DNA of 36,108 nt from Eubacteriales Family XIII. Incertae Sedis bacterium (GTDB taxonomy: Bacteria; Bacillota; Clostridia; Peptostreptococcales; Anaerovoracaceae), in assembly GCA_031261395.1 (NCBI GenBank), contig JAISJT010000090.1:1-36108 (forward strand), written 5' to 3'. Positions 18,102-28,220 of this stretch are shown here, in pieces. The stretch's first letter is position 1. Each line of letters starts with the position of its first letter. Below the pieces are notes generated by a model. That model was not told the origin of the DNA. It saw only the letters and a program-made list of their open reading frames with translations, and ran no database searches. The translations under genes were made by a program, and so were the position numbers.

Positions 18102-18309
18102 TTTTTGCTCCGTTCCTCTTCGTGAAAATCTAACTATCCACATCTAATTTAATGGTCAACACAGCCACTTGTAAAATATCGTTTTTCACTCAAGCATTAC
18201 CTCAATGTAATGGCACGGGTTGAAAAACCATTTGCACCCTACCCACGGTTTGGCTGATAATGATATTGTTATTGCCAAAGCAATTCCGAATCGCGCAAAG
18301 GAGAACACT

Positions 18310-19008
18310 ATGTCTGAAAATTCAATGTCCCCTTATCAAATCATTCAGATCGCTCCGGATGCCTGGCGCATCGAAGAGGAAGTCGTTCGTTTCTTCCTGT
18401 TCGCGGGCCCGGAAAAATGCCTCGTGGTCGATACCGGCTTCGGCGGCAGCAATCCGCTCATAGCCGTGCAGTCTCTGACCGACGTCCCGGGCCTGCTCGT
18501 CAATACCCATGCGGACGGCGACCATACCGGCGGAAATTCGCATTTCAAAAGCGCATATCTCCACCCTGCCGAGTTTGCGAACTATCTCCAATCGGCGCCG
18601 GATCATCAGGCCCTGCCGCTTTGGGAAGGCGACGTCATCGACATAGACTCCAGGCGTTTTGAAGTCATACTGATCCCGGGACATACGCCGGGGAGTATCG
18701 CCCTGCTCGACCGCGAAAACCGTATACTCATCGCCGGTGACAGCGTTTCCGACGCCCCCGTATTCATTTTCGGTGAAGCCCGCAGCCTGCCTGCGCTGAT
18801 CGCTTCTCTGAAAAAATTGGAGTCCATGAACGACGAGTACGATGTGATCTATCCGTCACACGGCAGTTTCCCGCTTCCAAAGGAAGCCGTTTCCGCGCAG
18901 CTGAGAGCCGCGCTGCTTTTGCAGGCCGGTGAACTGGCAGGCGCAGAGCCGCCGTTTGAAGTACCGGCCCTCATGTACGTACACGAAGGCGCATCATTCC
19001 TTTTGTAG
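18310..19008 (+). CDS. MBL-fold metallo-hydrolase
   Basis: LLVNTHADGDHTGGNSHF, VILIPGHTPGSIALLDRENRILIAGDSVSD; SD AAAGGAG before ATG at 18310. Confidence 0.92.
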   Translation: MSENSMSPYQIIQIAPDAWRIEEEVVRFFLFAGPEKCLVVDTGFGGSNPLIAVQSLTDVPGLLVNTHADGDHTGGNSHFKSAYLHPAEFANYLQSAPDHQALPLWEGDVIDIDSRRFEVILIPGHTPGSIALLDRENRILIAGDSVSDAPVFIFGEARSLPALIASLKKLESMNDEYDVIYPSHGSFPLPKEAVSAQLRAALLLQAGELAGAEPPFEVPALMYVHEGASFLL

Positions 19009-19040
19009 GTGAAACAAAGCAGAGAGTAGGAGGCTATACC

Positions 19041-20300
19041 ATGTCCAGAAATGCAATGATTGAATTCGGAATCCCGCAAAGACTGTATCAGGGATCGGGA
19101 AGCATCAAAAAGCTCCCGGAGATCCTCGCTTTAGAAAAATGGACCCGCGTCATGCTGGTCTGTGGGCCGACGCTTTACAAAACCGGCGTCATAGCGCCCA
19201 TCGAATCGATGATCAAAGATAGCGGAGCGGAGTACATCGTCTTCACGCATATCAAACCAAACCCCGAAATAGGCCCCATCGAAGAAGAGGCGCTTCCGGC
19301 CTTCCGCGAATTTGCGCCTGACGTCATCATAGCCGTCGGCGGAGGCAGCACCCTCGATACCGCAAAGGGCATCGTGATCAGCGGAGACTCCGGACGCCCC
19401 ATTCTGGACTTCACGATCGACAAACTGGCGCAGCATGACCGGCTCCCACACAAGACGCCGCCCATGATTGCCATCCCAACCACGGCCGGCACGGGCAGCG
19501 AAGTCGGCGCCAATGCGGTGATCGGCGACGAAAACGGACTCAAACTCGTCATCAGGCACGATGCAATCGTGCCTGCATACGCACTGCTCGATCCCGATCT
19601 GCTGGCCGGTCTGCCCTTTTCCGTAGCTGCCGCGACCGCTATGGATACCTTCGTGCAAGCACTCGAAACCCTGACCAACCAAAACGCCAACGATTTCACA
19701 AGGACCTGCTCCTTGCGCTCCCTTGAATTGGTCGGCGAAGCCATCCGCTCATTTGTCGCAGATCCTTCTCACCCCGTCTATGCCGACAAGATGAGCCGCG
19801 CCTGCATGTGGGCCGGATTTTCACTTGGCCTCGCCGGGATCGGCCAGGATCACGTGATCACGCATCCGATGGGCGAAGCGCCCTTTGATCTCCCCCACGG
19901 TGACGCCTGCGGCATGGTCCTGCCAGCCGTCATCGAATACAACGGCCTGGCGTGCAAAGACCTCTACCATCAGGCCTACGACGCCCTGACCGGAGGGCAT
20001 ACAGCGTTTTCGGATTTCGAAGTGCAGCAGCTGATAGACTGGTGTGTCGCCCTCAACGGCGACCTTCACATCGCAAAGGACAAGTCCTTTGAAGAATGGG
20101 GCTATGACGGAAAAGAGACGCTCGAACTGATGATGCGCCACCCGATCATGAAGATCGCGATCGCCCTCAACGAGCCCCAGGGTCAGACCGAATACCCCCG
20201 CCGCACCGGCGACGCCGAATACCGGAAAATCATCGAGCGCGTAGCTATCTACTCAAAAGCGCAGGCAGAGGCCGCCAAAGCCCGCCTGTCAGAGATCTAA
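19041..20300 (+). CDS. Iron-containing alcohol dehydrogenase
   Basis: DVIIAVGGGSTLDTAKGI, IPTTAGTGSEVGANAVIGD, ITHPMGEAPFDLPHGDACGMVLPAVIEYN. Confidence 0.95.
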   Translation: MSRNAMIEFGIPQRLYQGSGSIKKLPEILALEKWTRVMLVCGPTLYKTGVIAPIESMIKDSGAEYIVFTHIKPNPEIGPIEEEALPAFREFAPDVIIAVGGGSTLDTAKGIVISGDSGRPILDFTIDKLAQHDRLPHKTPPMIAIPTTAGTGSEVGANAVIGDENGLKLVIRHDAIVPAYALLDPDLLAGLPFSVAAATAMDTFVQALETLTNQNANDFTRTCSLRSLELVGEAIRSFVADPSHPVYADKMSRACMWAGFSLGLAGIGQDHVITHPMGEAPFDLPHGDACGMVLPAVIEYNGLACKDLYHQAYDALTGGHTAFSDFEVQQLIDWCVALNGDLHIAKDKSFEEWGYDGKETLELMMRHPIMKIAIALNEPQGQTEYPRRTGDAEYRKIIERVAIYSKAQAEAAKARLSEI

Positions 20301-20310
20301 CAATAGCGGA

Positions 20311-21096
20311 TCAATAGATATTCCCGCCGCCGGAGACTATCAGGGACTGGCCGGTCACGAAAAGATCCTGCTGGGCGAAAAACAGTACCGCGCGCGCGAT
20401 ATCGACCGGCTGCGCTATGCGCCCAAGCGGCGTGATGCTTTTCACGATATCAAACTCCTCAGGCAGGGAATCGTCCTTCATCGGCGTATTGACCAGACCG
20501 GGGAGGATCGCATTGTAGGTGATCCCGTAGCGGCCGTAGCGCCTGGCAAAGGCCTTGGTTTGCGTAATAGCGCCGGCCTTCGATGCCGTGTATCCCGGCA
20601 CCCCGTATGACCCGTCGAGGCCAAGTACCGAGGCGACATTGACGACACGCCCAAACCCCTGCTCCTTCATAGCGGGCAGGACGGCAAGATTCATGAGGTA
20701 GTGGCCCAGACTATGCACGCGGAAAAATTCAAGATATTCTTCCGGTTCCTGTGAATCGAAAAATTCCTCGTAGCGGCTTTGACCCGGTTCAACCTTTAAT
20801 TCGATACCGGCATTGTTGACCAAGATATCGATCCGCCCAAATGCATCTATCACAGCCTTTACGCCCTCTGTCACAGAGGCTTTGTCCGAGACGTCGACCG
20901 ACAGCGCGAGCACGCCGTCGGTGTACTTCAGGCATTCGTCCGTCGTTGCCTGAAGCGGCGCGGTCCGGCGTCCGAACAGAGCGACCTTTGCACCGCCCTT
21001 TGCCAGTTCCGCGGCACAGGAGGCGCCGATACCGGTACCCGCCCCCGTGATGATCGCTACGCGTCCGCCAAATCCATAATCCTCGTATTTTGCCAT
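20311..21096 (-). CDS. SDR-family oxidoreductase
   Basis: GRVAIITGAGTGIGASCAAELAKGGAKVALFGR; DILVNNAG; YTASKAGAI (YxxxK). Confidence 0.95.
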   Translation of the reverse strand: MAKYEDYGFGGRVAIITGAGTGIGASCAAELAKGGAKVALFGRRTAPLQATTDECLKYTDGVLALSVDVSDKASVTEGVKAVIDAFGRIDILVNNAGIELKVEPGQSRYEEFFDSQEPEEYLEFFRVHSLGHYLMNLAVLPAMKEQGFGRVVNVASVLGLDGSYGVPGYTASKAGAITQTKAFARRYGRYGITYNAILPGLVNTPMKDDSLPEEFDIVKSITPLGRIAQPVDIARAVLFFAQQDLFVTGQSLIVSGGGNIY

Positions 21097-21135
21097 TGTT
21101 TGAAAACCTCCTTTGCGCTTTTGGGAAGCGCTTCC

Positions 21136-22155
21136 CTAAGATATCGCCCTATCCGTCAAGGCGACTTCATCTTCCCTCGTGATGGTGACCGCCCGCTTGC
21201 TTTCCCAATCCTTCATCTTGATCACGGCGAACATGATGAGGATGATGACCAGACCCTGCGACAGTTCCTTCGCAAAGGCCGTATTGTAGCCCATCAGCCC
21301 AAGGCCGTTTTTCAGGATCGCAAAGGTAAAGCAGCCGAGCAGGAGTTTGGGCAGCTTCGTACTATAGCCGCCGGTGACCAGGATGCAGCCGGCAAAGATA
21401 CAGGCGATGACGTCCACTTCGAGGTTTTGCCCGATGGTATTGTTGGTCCCGCCGTTTCTGGCCAAATAGAAGAGTCCTGCGACGCCGGCCATCAGACCCG
21501 AAAGACCGAAAGCCCACAGCTTGACGTTTTTGATCGGTACGCCGACATTGCGCGCGACCAATTCGTTCTCGCCGATCGAGCGGCAGTAATGCCCGAATTT
21601 GGTATGCGTCAGCACGAGATAGACGACCACGATGAGCGCCACGAAGAGCGGATACTTCACAAAACTCTCTTTCAGCAAAAGCAGCGGACCCGCTGTCTGA
21701 TAATACATGGTCGGAAAGAGCTCTTCAAAGACCTCTGTTTGCGTGTAGATGATCATGCCGCGGATGCCGAGCAGCCAGGCAACCGTCACCATGAAGGACG
21801 GCACCTTCAGGCGCCCTACGAGGACGCCGTTGATCAGCCCTATGCCGAGAGCCGCTGCCAGCGTGACGGGTATCGCCGTCCAGTCCACACCCCAGATCGT
21901 CGCAAGACTCGTCCCGATGATACAGGAAATACCGAGATTGGCTCCGATCGAAAGGTCGGCGCTGCCCATGGCGATGACAAAGAGATAGCCGAGACCGGCG
22001 ATGATATAGATGATTGAAGAATCGATGATATTTGTCAGACTGAATTTCGAAATTTCATTTCCGCCCGTCAGGAACAGAAAGACCACGAAAATACCGACCA
22101 TGAGGATCACCGAAGTCAGCATGCTGACATCCATTTTTGCCCGCCGTATTTTCAT
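21136..22155 (-). CDS. Ribose-type ABC transporter permease (system 1)
   Basis: GSADLSIGANLGISCIIGT; multiple TM segments; overlaps the ATPase gene by 4 nt. Confidence 0.93.
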   Translation of the reverse strand: MKIRRAKMDVSMLTSVILMVGIFVVFLFLTGGNEISKFSLTNIIDSSIIYIIAGLGYLFVIAMGSADLSIGANLGISCIIGTSLATIWGVDWTAIPVTLAAALGIGLINGVLVGRLKVPSFMVTVAWLLGIRGMIIYTQTEVFEELFPTMYYQTAGPLLLLKESFVKYPLFVALIVVVYLVLTHTKFGHYCRSIGENELVARNVGVPIKNVKLWAFGLSGLMAGVAGLFYLARNGGTNNTIGQNLEVDVIACIFAGCILVTGGYSTKLPKLLLGCFTFAILKNGLGLMGYNTAFAKELSQGLVIILIMFAVIKMKDWESKRAVTITREDEVALTDRAIS

Positions 22156-23660
22156 AGCATCACCTCAATAATATTGTCTTCCGTAAATTCGTCGCCGCGT
22201 TTCAATTCGCGTGCGATCTCTCCGTCTTTGACGACAAAGATCCGGTCCGCCATTCCGAGGACTTCCATCAGTTCATCCGAAATCAGGATCATCCCCAGGC
22301 CGTCCGCCTTCAGGCTTTTCAGCAAATTGTAGATATAGGCCTTCGCCCCGACGTCCACGCCGCGCGTCGGACAGTCCAGCACCAAGCAGGACAGGTCCTT
22401 GGCGATCCAGCGCCCGAGATTGACCTTCTGTTTGTTGCCGCCGGACAGGCCGCCCATTTCCTGAGCGATGCTATTGCATTTGACCGAGAATTCCGAAACG
22501 GCCTTGTTCGCGGTCTTGTTGAGAGCGCCGTTCCAGACAAACCCTGCCTTGCTTTTCAAATCATCAAGGCCCGGCAAGGTGATATTGTCCCGGATATTGG
22601 CCTGCATCATGAGGCCTTCCCAGTCACGTTCTTTTGGAACATAGGCCATACCTTCGTGAAGCGCTTTCTGTGATGAATCGATCAGCGCTTCGTTTTTCCT
22701 GAGCCTGACCTTGCCCTTGGCCTCATCCGACAGTCCGTACAGCGCTTTGCCGATCGTGTGGATGCCCGAGCCGGACAGACCGCAAAATCCGACGATCTCC
22801 CCGTCGTAAATATCGAAACTCATATCTTTGACTTCATCTGTCACCGAAAGGTTTTCCACGGATAGCGCGATTGATTCCCGGCGTGAGGGTTCGTTGTCAA
22901 CCCTGTAATACTCGCCCTCCATCTCGCGCCCTACCATCATGCGCTTCAGATCGTTCATCGAAATCGCCGAGGTCTCTACGGTATCCACGACACGTCCGTC
23001 CCGCAGGACCGTCAGCCGGTCGCAGGTAGCCATGATCTCCTCAAGATCGTGGGATATCATGAGGATCGAGCGGCCCATCGCTTTGAATTTTTCTATGATC
23101 GCATAGAGCCGCCTGCGGTTGTCGTAGGATAACGCCTGAGTGATCTCATCGAGGATCAGTATCTCGGGATCCACGGCGAGCGCGCGAAGCAGTTCCACCT
23201 GTTTGCGCGACTCGACGTTCATGGCGCCCGCGAGCTTGTTCAGAGGAAGATCGCCAAGATCCCACTCCTTCGCGATTTCCCTGACCTCTTCATTGATCTT
23301 GGTCGTATTCACGATCCCAAATTTCGTAAAACGCTGTGTGCGTCCAATAAATACATTGACGCCGGCGGGGACATTGCCGATCACTCCGAGTTCCTGTACG
23401 ACGATGCCGATACCATGATCATAAGCGTCAAGCGGAGAATGAGGTTCGTATACTTCGCCCTGTAGTTCGATCCGTCCGGAATCGCTCCCGATGATACCCG
23501 CGATCTGTGACAGCAGCGTGGATTTTCCGGAGCCGTTTTCGCCGACAAGCCCGTGAACCTCGCCGCGGCGCAGTTCAAAATCTACGTCGATATTGGCCTT
23601 TGTCGGCCCGAATGTCTTGCATAGTTTTTCGGTTTTGAGAATGATCTCGCCGGCCATCAC
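22152..23660 (-). CDS. Ribose-type ABC transporter ATP-binding protein, two NBDs (system 1)
   Basis: GLVGENGSGKSTLLSQIAG; LSGGNKQKVNLGRWIAKDLSCLVLDCPTRGVDVGAKAYIY. Confidence 0.95.
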   Translation of the reverse strand: MMAGEIILKTEKLCKTFGPTKANIDVDFELRRGEVHGLVGENGSGKSTLLSQIAGIIGSDSGRIELQGEVYEPHSPLDAYDHGIGIVVQELGVIGNVPAGVNVFIGRTQRFTKFGIVNTTKINEEVREIAKEWDLGDLPLNKLAGAMNVESRKQVELLRALAVDPEILILDEITQALSYDNRRRLYAIIEKFKAMGRSILMISHDLEEIMATCDRLTVLRDGRVVDTVETSAISMNDLKRMMVGREMEGEYYRVDNEPSRRESIALSVENLSVTDEVKDMSFDIYDGEIVGFCGLSGSGIHTIGKALYGLSDEAKGKVRLRKNEALIDSSQKALHEGMAYVPKERDWEGLMMQANIRDNITLPGLDDLKSKAGFVWNGALNKTANKAVSEFSVKCNSIAQEMGGLSGGNKQKVNLGRWIAKDLSCLVLDCPTRGVDVGAKAYIYNLLKSLKADGLGMILISDELMEVLGMADRIFVVKDGEIARELKRGDEFTEDNIIEVML

Positions 23661-24619
23661 TTCACCACCTCCTTGGTTCCTCTTTGTGCGATGATGCCAA
23701 AGACGATGATAAAGAGCGCCAACATGAATTCAGAGATAGTGCCGGACGGTATGCCGACAAGGCTCAAAACGTTATAGCAGATATATATGATTACGGCGCA
23801 AAGCGGCACCGCGATGATCATATTGATCCACCTGCTGATGACCTGAGCGATAAAGATCGCCGCAAACGGCGGAAAGATCACGGCCAGACTCGACAGACTC
23901 GAGGGAACATTGACGAGCAGCGAATAGCTCTCCCTGAGAAAGCCGGCACAGCCGATGAATATGCCGCATACCACGCCGGTCAGGATCAGTGTCTTCGTCA
24001 CATTGATCCCCATCGCCTTCGCAACGGCCTGATTGCTTCCGACCGAGCGCGCGTTCAGCCCGAGCGACGAGCGGTTGTAAAGAATATAGGCGAGGATGAT
24101 GCCTATGATGAACATGACATAGATCAGCGGCGGCCGCCCGAGGATGCCGTACTCCGACTTCAGCATGACCAGATTGGCGCCGACGCTTTCCTTGTAGCGC
24201 TGATAAACAGAAATGATTGCTTCGTAGATGAGCGCAAGGCCAAGCCCCGCGACCCAGGACGGAATCTTCAAAAATGCAAACAGGGAAAAATTAAATGTCA
24301 TAACGACAACACCGACTACGATCCCGGCGATCACGAGTCCGACCGGCCCCAGGATATTCCCGAGTTCGCCGGAGGCATAGACACAGAGCATGATCACGGC
24401 GCCGATGGAAAAGTCCATATAGTTAAGCGCGAAGACAAAACAAAAGCCCCAGGCAATGAAAGACGCCAGGATGGAATTCGTAAGAATCTGATTGATATTG
24501 GAACCGGTCAGAAATTTGCCGTCACAGGCAATGTTGAAAATGAAGGCAAATGCAACGATTACAAGCACCAGGATCAGAATAGAAATCACCATCTTTTTGA
24601 GATTTCCGGTTACATCCAT
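23657..24619 (-). CDS. Ribose-type ABC transporter permease (system 1, second permease)
   Basis: Hydrophobic; NYMDFSIGAVIMLCVYASGELGN, GLNARSVGSNQAVAKAMGINVTKTLILTGVVCG. Preferred start MDVTGNLKK at 24619 with SD GGGAGGAG. Confidence 0.92.
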   Translation of the reverse strand: MDVTGNLKKMVISILILVLVIVAFAFIFNIACDGKFLTGSNINQILTNSILASFIAWGFCFVFALNYMDFSIGAVIMLCVYASGELGNILGPVGLVIAGIVVGVVVMTFNFSLFAFLKIPSWVAGLGLALIYEAIISVYQRYKESVGANLVMLKSEYGILGRPPLIYVMFIIGIILAYILYNRSSLGLNARSVGSNQAVAKAMGINVTKTLILTGVVCGIFIGCAGFLRESYSLLVNVPSSLSSLAVIFPPFAAIFIAQVISRWINMIIAVPLCAVIIYICYNVLSLVGIPSGTISEFMLALFIIVFGIIAQRGTKEVVK

Positions 24620-24701
24620 ATTGCTCCTCCCTCTCCCTCTCATGGCGGGAATCGCCCGCAGAGGCGATTCCCGTATTGAATTTGTATAGAACCGAGTTTG
24701 T

Positions 24702-25916
24702 CTAGAACTTCGACTTGGCGTCCTGGAACCAGTCTACCGCGTAGTTGTCCGCAAAGTCCGTGAAGTCCGCATAGGTGACGTCCGGATTGTATGCATAGAG
24801 ATAGTTCTTGAACATGGTCTCGCTGATCGGATGATTGCTGATCCAGTTGTCAAGTACTACTTTTGCATTCGTCTGGTCGACTAAGAGCGGCTTCATCCAG
24901 TCGATGACCGGCGCCTGGCCGGCGTCGTCCTTGATGGGATGTCCGTCAAGGAAATTGATGAGCAAAGCCATACCCATGACCCACTCAACGGAAGCGCCCG
25001 CATCGCCGGCCTTGATCTTGCCGTCGGCAACCATCTGCGTCAGGTCGGGATCGAGGTCCGAAGAATAGAAGGAAAGCGTCATGCCGGCCTTCTCCGCCGC
25101 GCTGATGGAACCGAGCGTATGCGCTCCGGTCGATCCGTAGATCACATCGCAGTCAGGATGCGCTGCGAGCGAGTCGGCAACTTTACCTTCGACTTCGGTA
25201 GGAAGCGTGGTAGTGATGGTGTCGAGGATCTCTCCGCCGCCGGCGATGAAACCATCATTGAATCCGTCGATCTTGCCGTTCATGTCGAGTGTACCCTTGG
25301 CGCCGGATGCGATGATGGCCTTTTTGAAGCCGTCAGCCGCCGCGCGCTCGCCAAGCTGGAATCCGGCCTGATAGAGGTCGGAACCGAAGTAGCCTACGAA
25401 CTTGTCATACTCGAGTACATAGTGCATGCTTTCCGGGAAGGGCGGCACGTGCGCGATCAAAAGCGCGGCGTCCGCACTCTTGCAGGCTTCCACGGTTCCG
25501 GGGAGCATATTGTCAAAATGAGCGTCATAGCAAAGTCCCTGCGCACCGCCGGCGAGCAGTTTCTGCACTTCGCCGGTCATGGTGTCGGCCATGTAGCCGC
25601 CATCAGCCTCGATGAAGTCATTGCTCGGATTGGCCCAAAGCGCAGCTTCCTTTGCTTCTTCCATGAAGCGGTTGAGGATCCAGTCGGGACCGAAATTCAG
25701 ATAGCCGATCTTGTAGGTACCCGAGTCGCCTGCCGGAGCAGCGGCACCGGCATCGGCGTCATCCGCAGGCGCCGCCGCGCCGGAATCACCGGCGGGAGCT
25801 GCGGGAGGGGCAGCCGTACTGCTGCCGCCGGAGCCGCCGCCGCACGCTGCCAGCGAAACCACCATCATCATACAGAGGATGACAACGGCTACGATCCTGA
25901 TTTGTTTCTTTTTCAA
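24702..25916 (-). CDS. Sugar ABC transporter substrate-binding lipoprotein (system 1)
   Basis: Signal plus lipobox LAAC (MMVVSLAACGGGSGG) and low-complexity PAGDSGAAAPADDADAG linker; periplasmic-binding-protein-like body. Confidence 0.9.
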   Translation of the reverse strand: MKKKQIRIVAVVILCMMMVVSLAACGGGSGGSSTAAPPAAPAGDSGAAAPADDADAGAAAPAGDSGTYKIGYLNFGPDWILNRFMEEAKEAALWANPSNDFIEADGGYMADTMTGEVQKLLAGGAQGLCYDAHFDNMLPGTVEACKSADAALLIAHVPPFPESMHYVLEYDKFVGYFGSDLYQAGFQLGERAAADGFKKAIIASGAKGTLDMNGKIDGFNDGFIAGGGEILDTITTTLPTEVEGKVADSLAAHPDCDVIYGSTGAHTLGSISAAEKAGMTLSFYSSDLDPDLTQMVADGKIKAGDAGASVEWVMGMALLINFLDGHPIKDDAGQAPVIDWMKPLLVDQTNAKVVLDNWISNHPISETMFKNYLYAYNPDVTYADFTDFADNYAVDWFQDAKSKF

Positions 25917-25941
25917 TTTTTCTTTCCTCCTTTAATATACT

Positions 25942-27084
25942 TTAATATCCCGGTACGTAGATTTCTTCGTAATCTTCCGGAGTGACCATTGTTCCGATGA
26001 TCATAGCAACGCCATAATCCTCGCCGGGCGCCTTGTAGTCAACGAGGACGTCTTCCGGGGCCTTCCCTTCATTGATCATTTCCATGAGCGCTTCCACGAC
26101 GTATTCCGCATACATCAACGCATTGAAGTAAAGTTCCGCAACCCAGTACTCGTTGACTGACGGATCCGCGATCCACTCGGGCATGGCGCGCTCGCCGCCG
26201 CAGGAGATCATCTTTGCCGTAGACTGGAGATTGTTGGCTTCGATCGCGCGTGCGATGCCGACGGCATAGTCGTCAACAGACGCGTACACGAGCCATTTTT
26301 CGATCTGAGGATTGGCCGTGAAATTGGCCATCGCCTGGTTGAAAGATCCTTCCGTATCGTCGGGACGGTTCGGATCGGCCGCTACGTCATTGACCACGAT
26401 GTTCGCTGCCGGGAAATCCGGATACTTCTCAAGGAAGACCCTGCGGTATTCGACCGCGCGGTCATCCGTCGGCGGGAAGATCGAGTTGGTGCCGAGCATC
26501 AGGCCGGTTTTTGACCAATCGGTCGGATCAAAACCGAGATCCGTGATGTGTTCGATCGTCCACTCGGCCGGGATGCGGCCCATGCCGATCACGTCGGAAA
26601 GGACGCCGGGAGCGGCATATTTGCCGTCGGCATTTTTGACCGCCATCGTTTCAAAAGCAAAGGGAACGCCGGCGGCGTTCAGGCGCTCCGCTACTGCGGG
26701 GCCAAGGCTCTCGTCGGTCAGGAACATCGTCGCGCCGTCGATACCCTGATCGATCAGCGTATCGATTTGCGAGAGCATCTTGTCGCCATCCCACTCAGCA
26801 TCGGTATTGATGACTTCAAAACCATTCTCTTCTCCGAGCTCATTCATCGCCTTCAGGATGTTTTGCAGCCAGGTCGCCTGCATACCACCGCCGAAATAGG
26901 CGATCTTCAGTTTTTCGCCGCCCGTGTCTGCCGGGGTATCCGGCGCCTCAGGTGCAGTAGCCTCAGCGCTTCCGGCATCTGCCGGCGGCGGCGTGCTGCC
27001 TGCGTCATTCGTCTTGCCGCAGCCGGCAAGGGCGAAGACCATGACCGCAACAAGCGCGATCGCTATGATACTTCTTCTCTTCAT
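25942..27084 (-). CDS. Sugar ABC transporter substrate-binding lipoprotein (system 2)
   Basis: Lipobox LAGC (AVMVFALAGCGKTNDAG); KIAYFGGGMQATWLQNILKAMNELGEENGFEV...DTLIDQGIDGATMFLTD. Confidence 0.92.
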   Translation of the reverse strand: MKRRSIIAIALVAVMVFALAGCGKTNDAGSTPPPADAGSAEATAPEAPDTPADTGGEKLKIAYFGGGMQATWLQNILKAMNELGEENGFEVINTDAEWDGDKMLSQIDTLIDQGIDGATMFLTDESLGPAVAERLNAAGVPFAFETMAVKNADGKYAAPGVLSDVIGMGRIPAEWTIEHITDLGFDPTDWSKTGLMLGTNSIFPPTDDRAVEYRRVFLEKYPDFPAANIVVNDVAADPNRPDDTEGSFNQAMANFTANPQIEKWLVYASVDDYAVGIARAIEANNLQSTAKMISCGGERAMPEWIADPSVNEYWVAELYFNALMYAEYVVEALMEMINEGKAPEDVLVDYKAPGEDYGVAMIIGTMVTPEDYEEIYVPGY

Positions 27085-27176
27085 CTTGTTCGTTTCCTCC
27101 TTAACTCACTATCAATTGTTTGCTATTTTCACGCGCGTGTCCGTGCGAAAAAGCCTATGGGCATATATTTTCGCGG

Positions 27177-28196
27177 CTACTGATTGTTTGCAACGGCCGC
27201 TGTGATCTCCGCGTCTGTGATCACCGATGGCTGGATATTTTTGCGCCGGACATAGTCGAAGATCAGTGCGGCGATGAGCAGTATGCCCTTGGCCACGACC
27301 TGCCAAAACGAATTGATGCCGAGGACGGTCAGGCCGTTGGCAAAGCACTGTATGATGAGCAGGCCGATGAAGCATCCCGCCAAATTGCCGCGTCCGCCGA
27401 TAAAGGCAACGCCGCCGAGTACCGCCGCCGTGATGGCGTCAAATTCCGAACCGCTGACCGCGCCCGGCATTGCCGAATGCATACGCGCCGTCACCAAAAC
27501 TCCCGCAAGGGACGCGATGCCCGCGCTCATCAGATAGCAAATGCTCGTCAGTTTTTTGGGCTTGAGTCCCGCCAATTTTGCCGCAGTCTCATTGCCTCCG
27601 ACCATATACACGCTGCGCCCAAATACCGTACGAGAGAGAATGAATCCGAAAATAATAAAGAGAATTATCATGATCACAACCGTATAAGGCATGCCAAACA
27701 GTTTGCCCTTTCCGACTGCTATCAAGGCCAGATTTTCGACCACGACCGCACGCCCCCCAGAAAGCAAATAGCTCGTGCCTGTACACACGGATGCGGTGGC
27801 CAAGGTGGCAATGAATGGCTGAAGCTCGAATACATTGACCAAGACGGCATTGAGAGCGCCCACGGCGAGCGCCACGCAAAGCGTGATTACAAAAGCAACA
27901 GGCCAATGCTCGATGGGCGTGTCGCGCAGGATCACGGCGCAGATCGCACCGGACATACCTGCGATCGCGCCGCAGGAAAGGTCGATATGACCGGCGATCA
28001 TCAGGTAGGTCATCCCGATGGATAGCAGGCCGATGATCGATGCGGCATACAGGATGTTCATCATATTGTTGAAGGAAAAATAATTGCTGTTCAGGAGGGT
28101 GAACAGAATGATGATAGCCACGACCACAATCAGCATCACCACATTGTTGTTTTGCAAAATGCTTCGTGCGTTGATTTTGTTGTGTCCGCTCTTCAT
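27177..28196 (-). CDS. Ribose-type ABC transporter permease (system 2)
   Basis: MTYLMIAGHIDLSCGAIAGMSGAICA; VYMVGGNETAAKLAGLKPKKL; FDAITAAVLGGVAFIGGRGNLAGCFIG. Confidence 0.95.
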   Translation of the reverse strand: MKSGHNKINARSILQNNNVVMLIVVVAIIILFTLLNSNYFSFNNMMNILYAASIIGLLSIGMTYLMIAGHIDLSCGAIAGMSGAICAVILRDTPIEHWPVAFVITLCVALAVGALNAVLVNVFELQPFIATLATASVCTGTSYLLSGGRAVVVENLALIAVGKGKLFGMPYTVVIMIILFIIFGFILSRTVFGRSVYMVGGNETAAKLAGLKPKKLTSICYLMSAGIASLAGVLVTARMHSAMPGAVSGSEFDAITAAVLGGVAFIGGRGNLAGCFIGLLIIQCFANGLTVLGINSFWQVVAKGILLIAALIFDYVRRKNIQPSVITDAEITAAVANNQ

Positions 28197-28220
28197 ATCA
28201 AAATGTCTCCTTCCTGCGCG

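Noticed and set aside
22152-23660. Degenerate Walker A/signature residues in ABC system 1 ATPase (GLSGSGIHT, DEITQAL)
   Set aside because: One canonical and one degenerate ATP site is normal in the RbsA/MglA family, so not evidence of novelty or pseudogenisation.
23684-25985. 331-aa and 348-aa plus-strand ORFs
   Set aside because: Antisense to ABC permease and SBP genes; Asp/Arg/His-rich shadow frames with no domain match.
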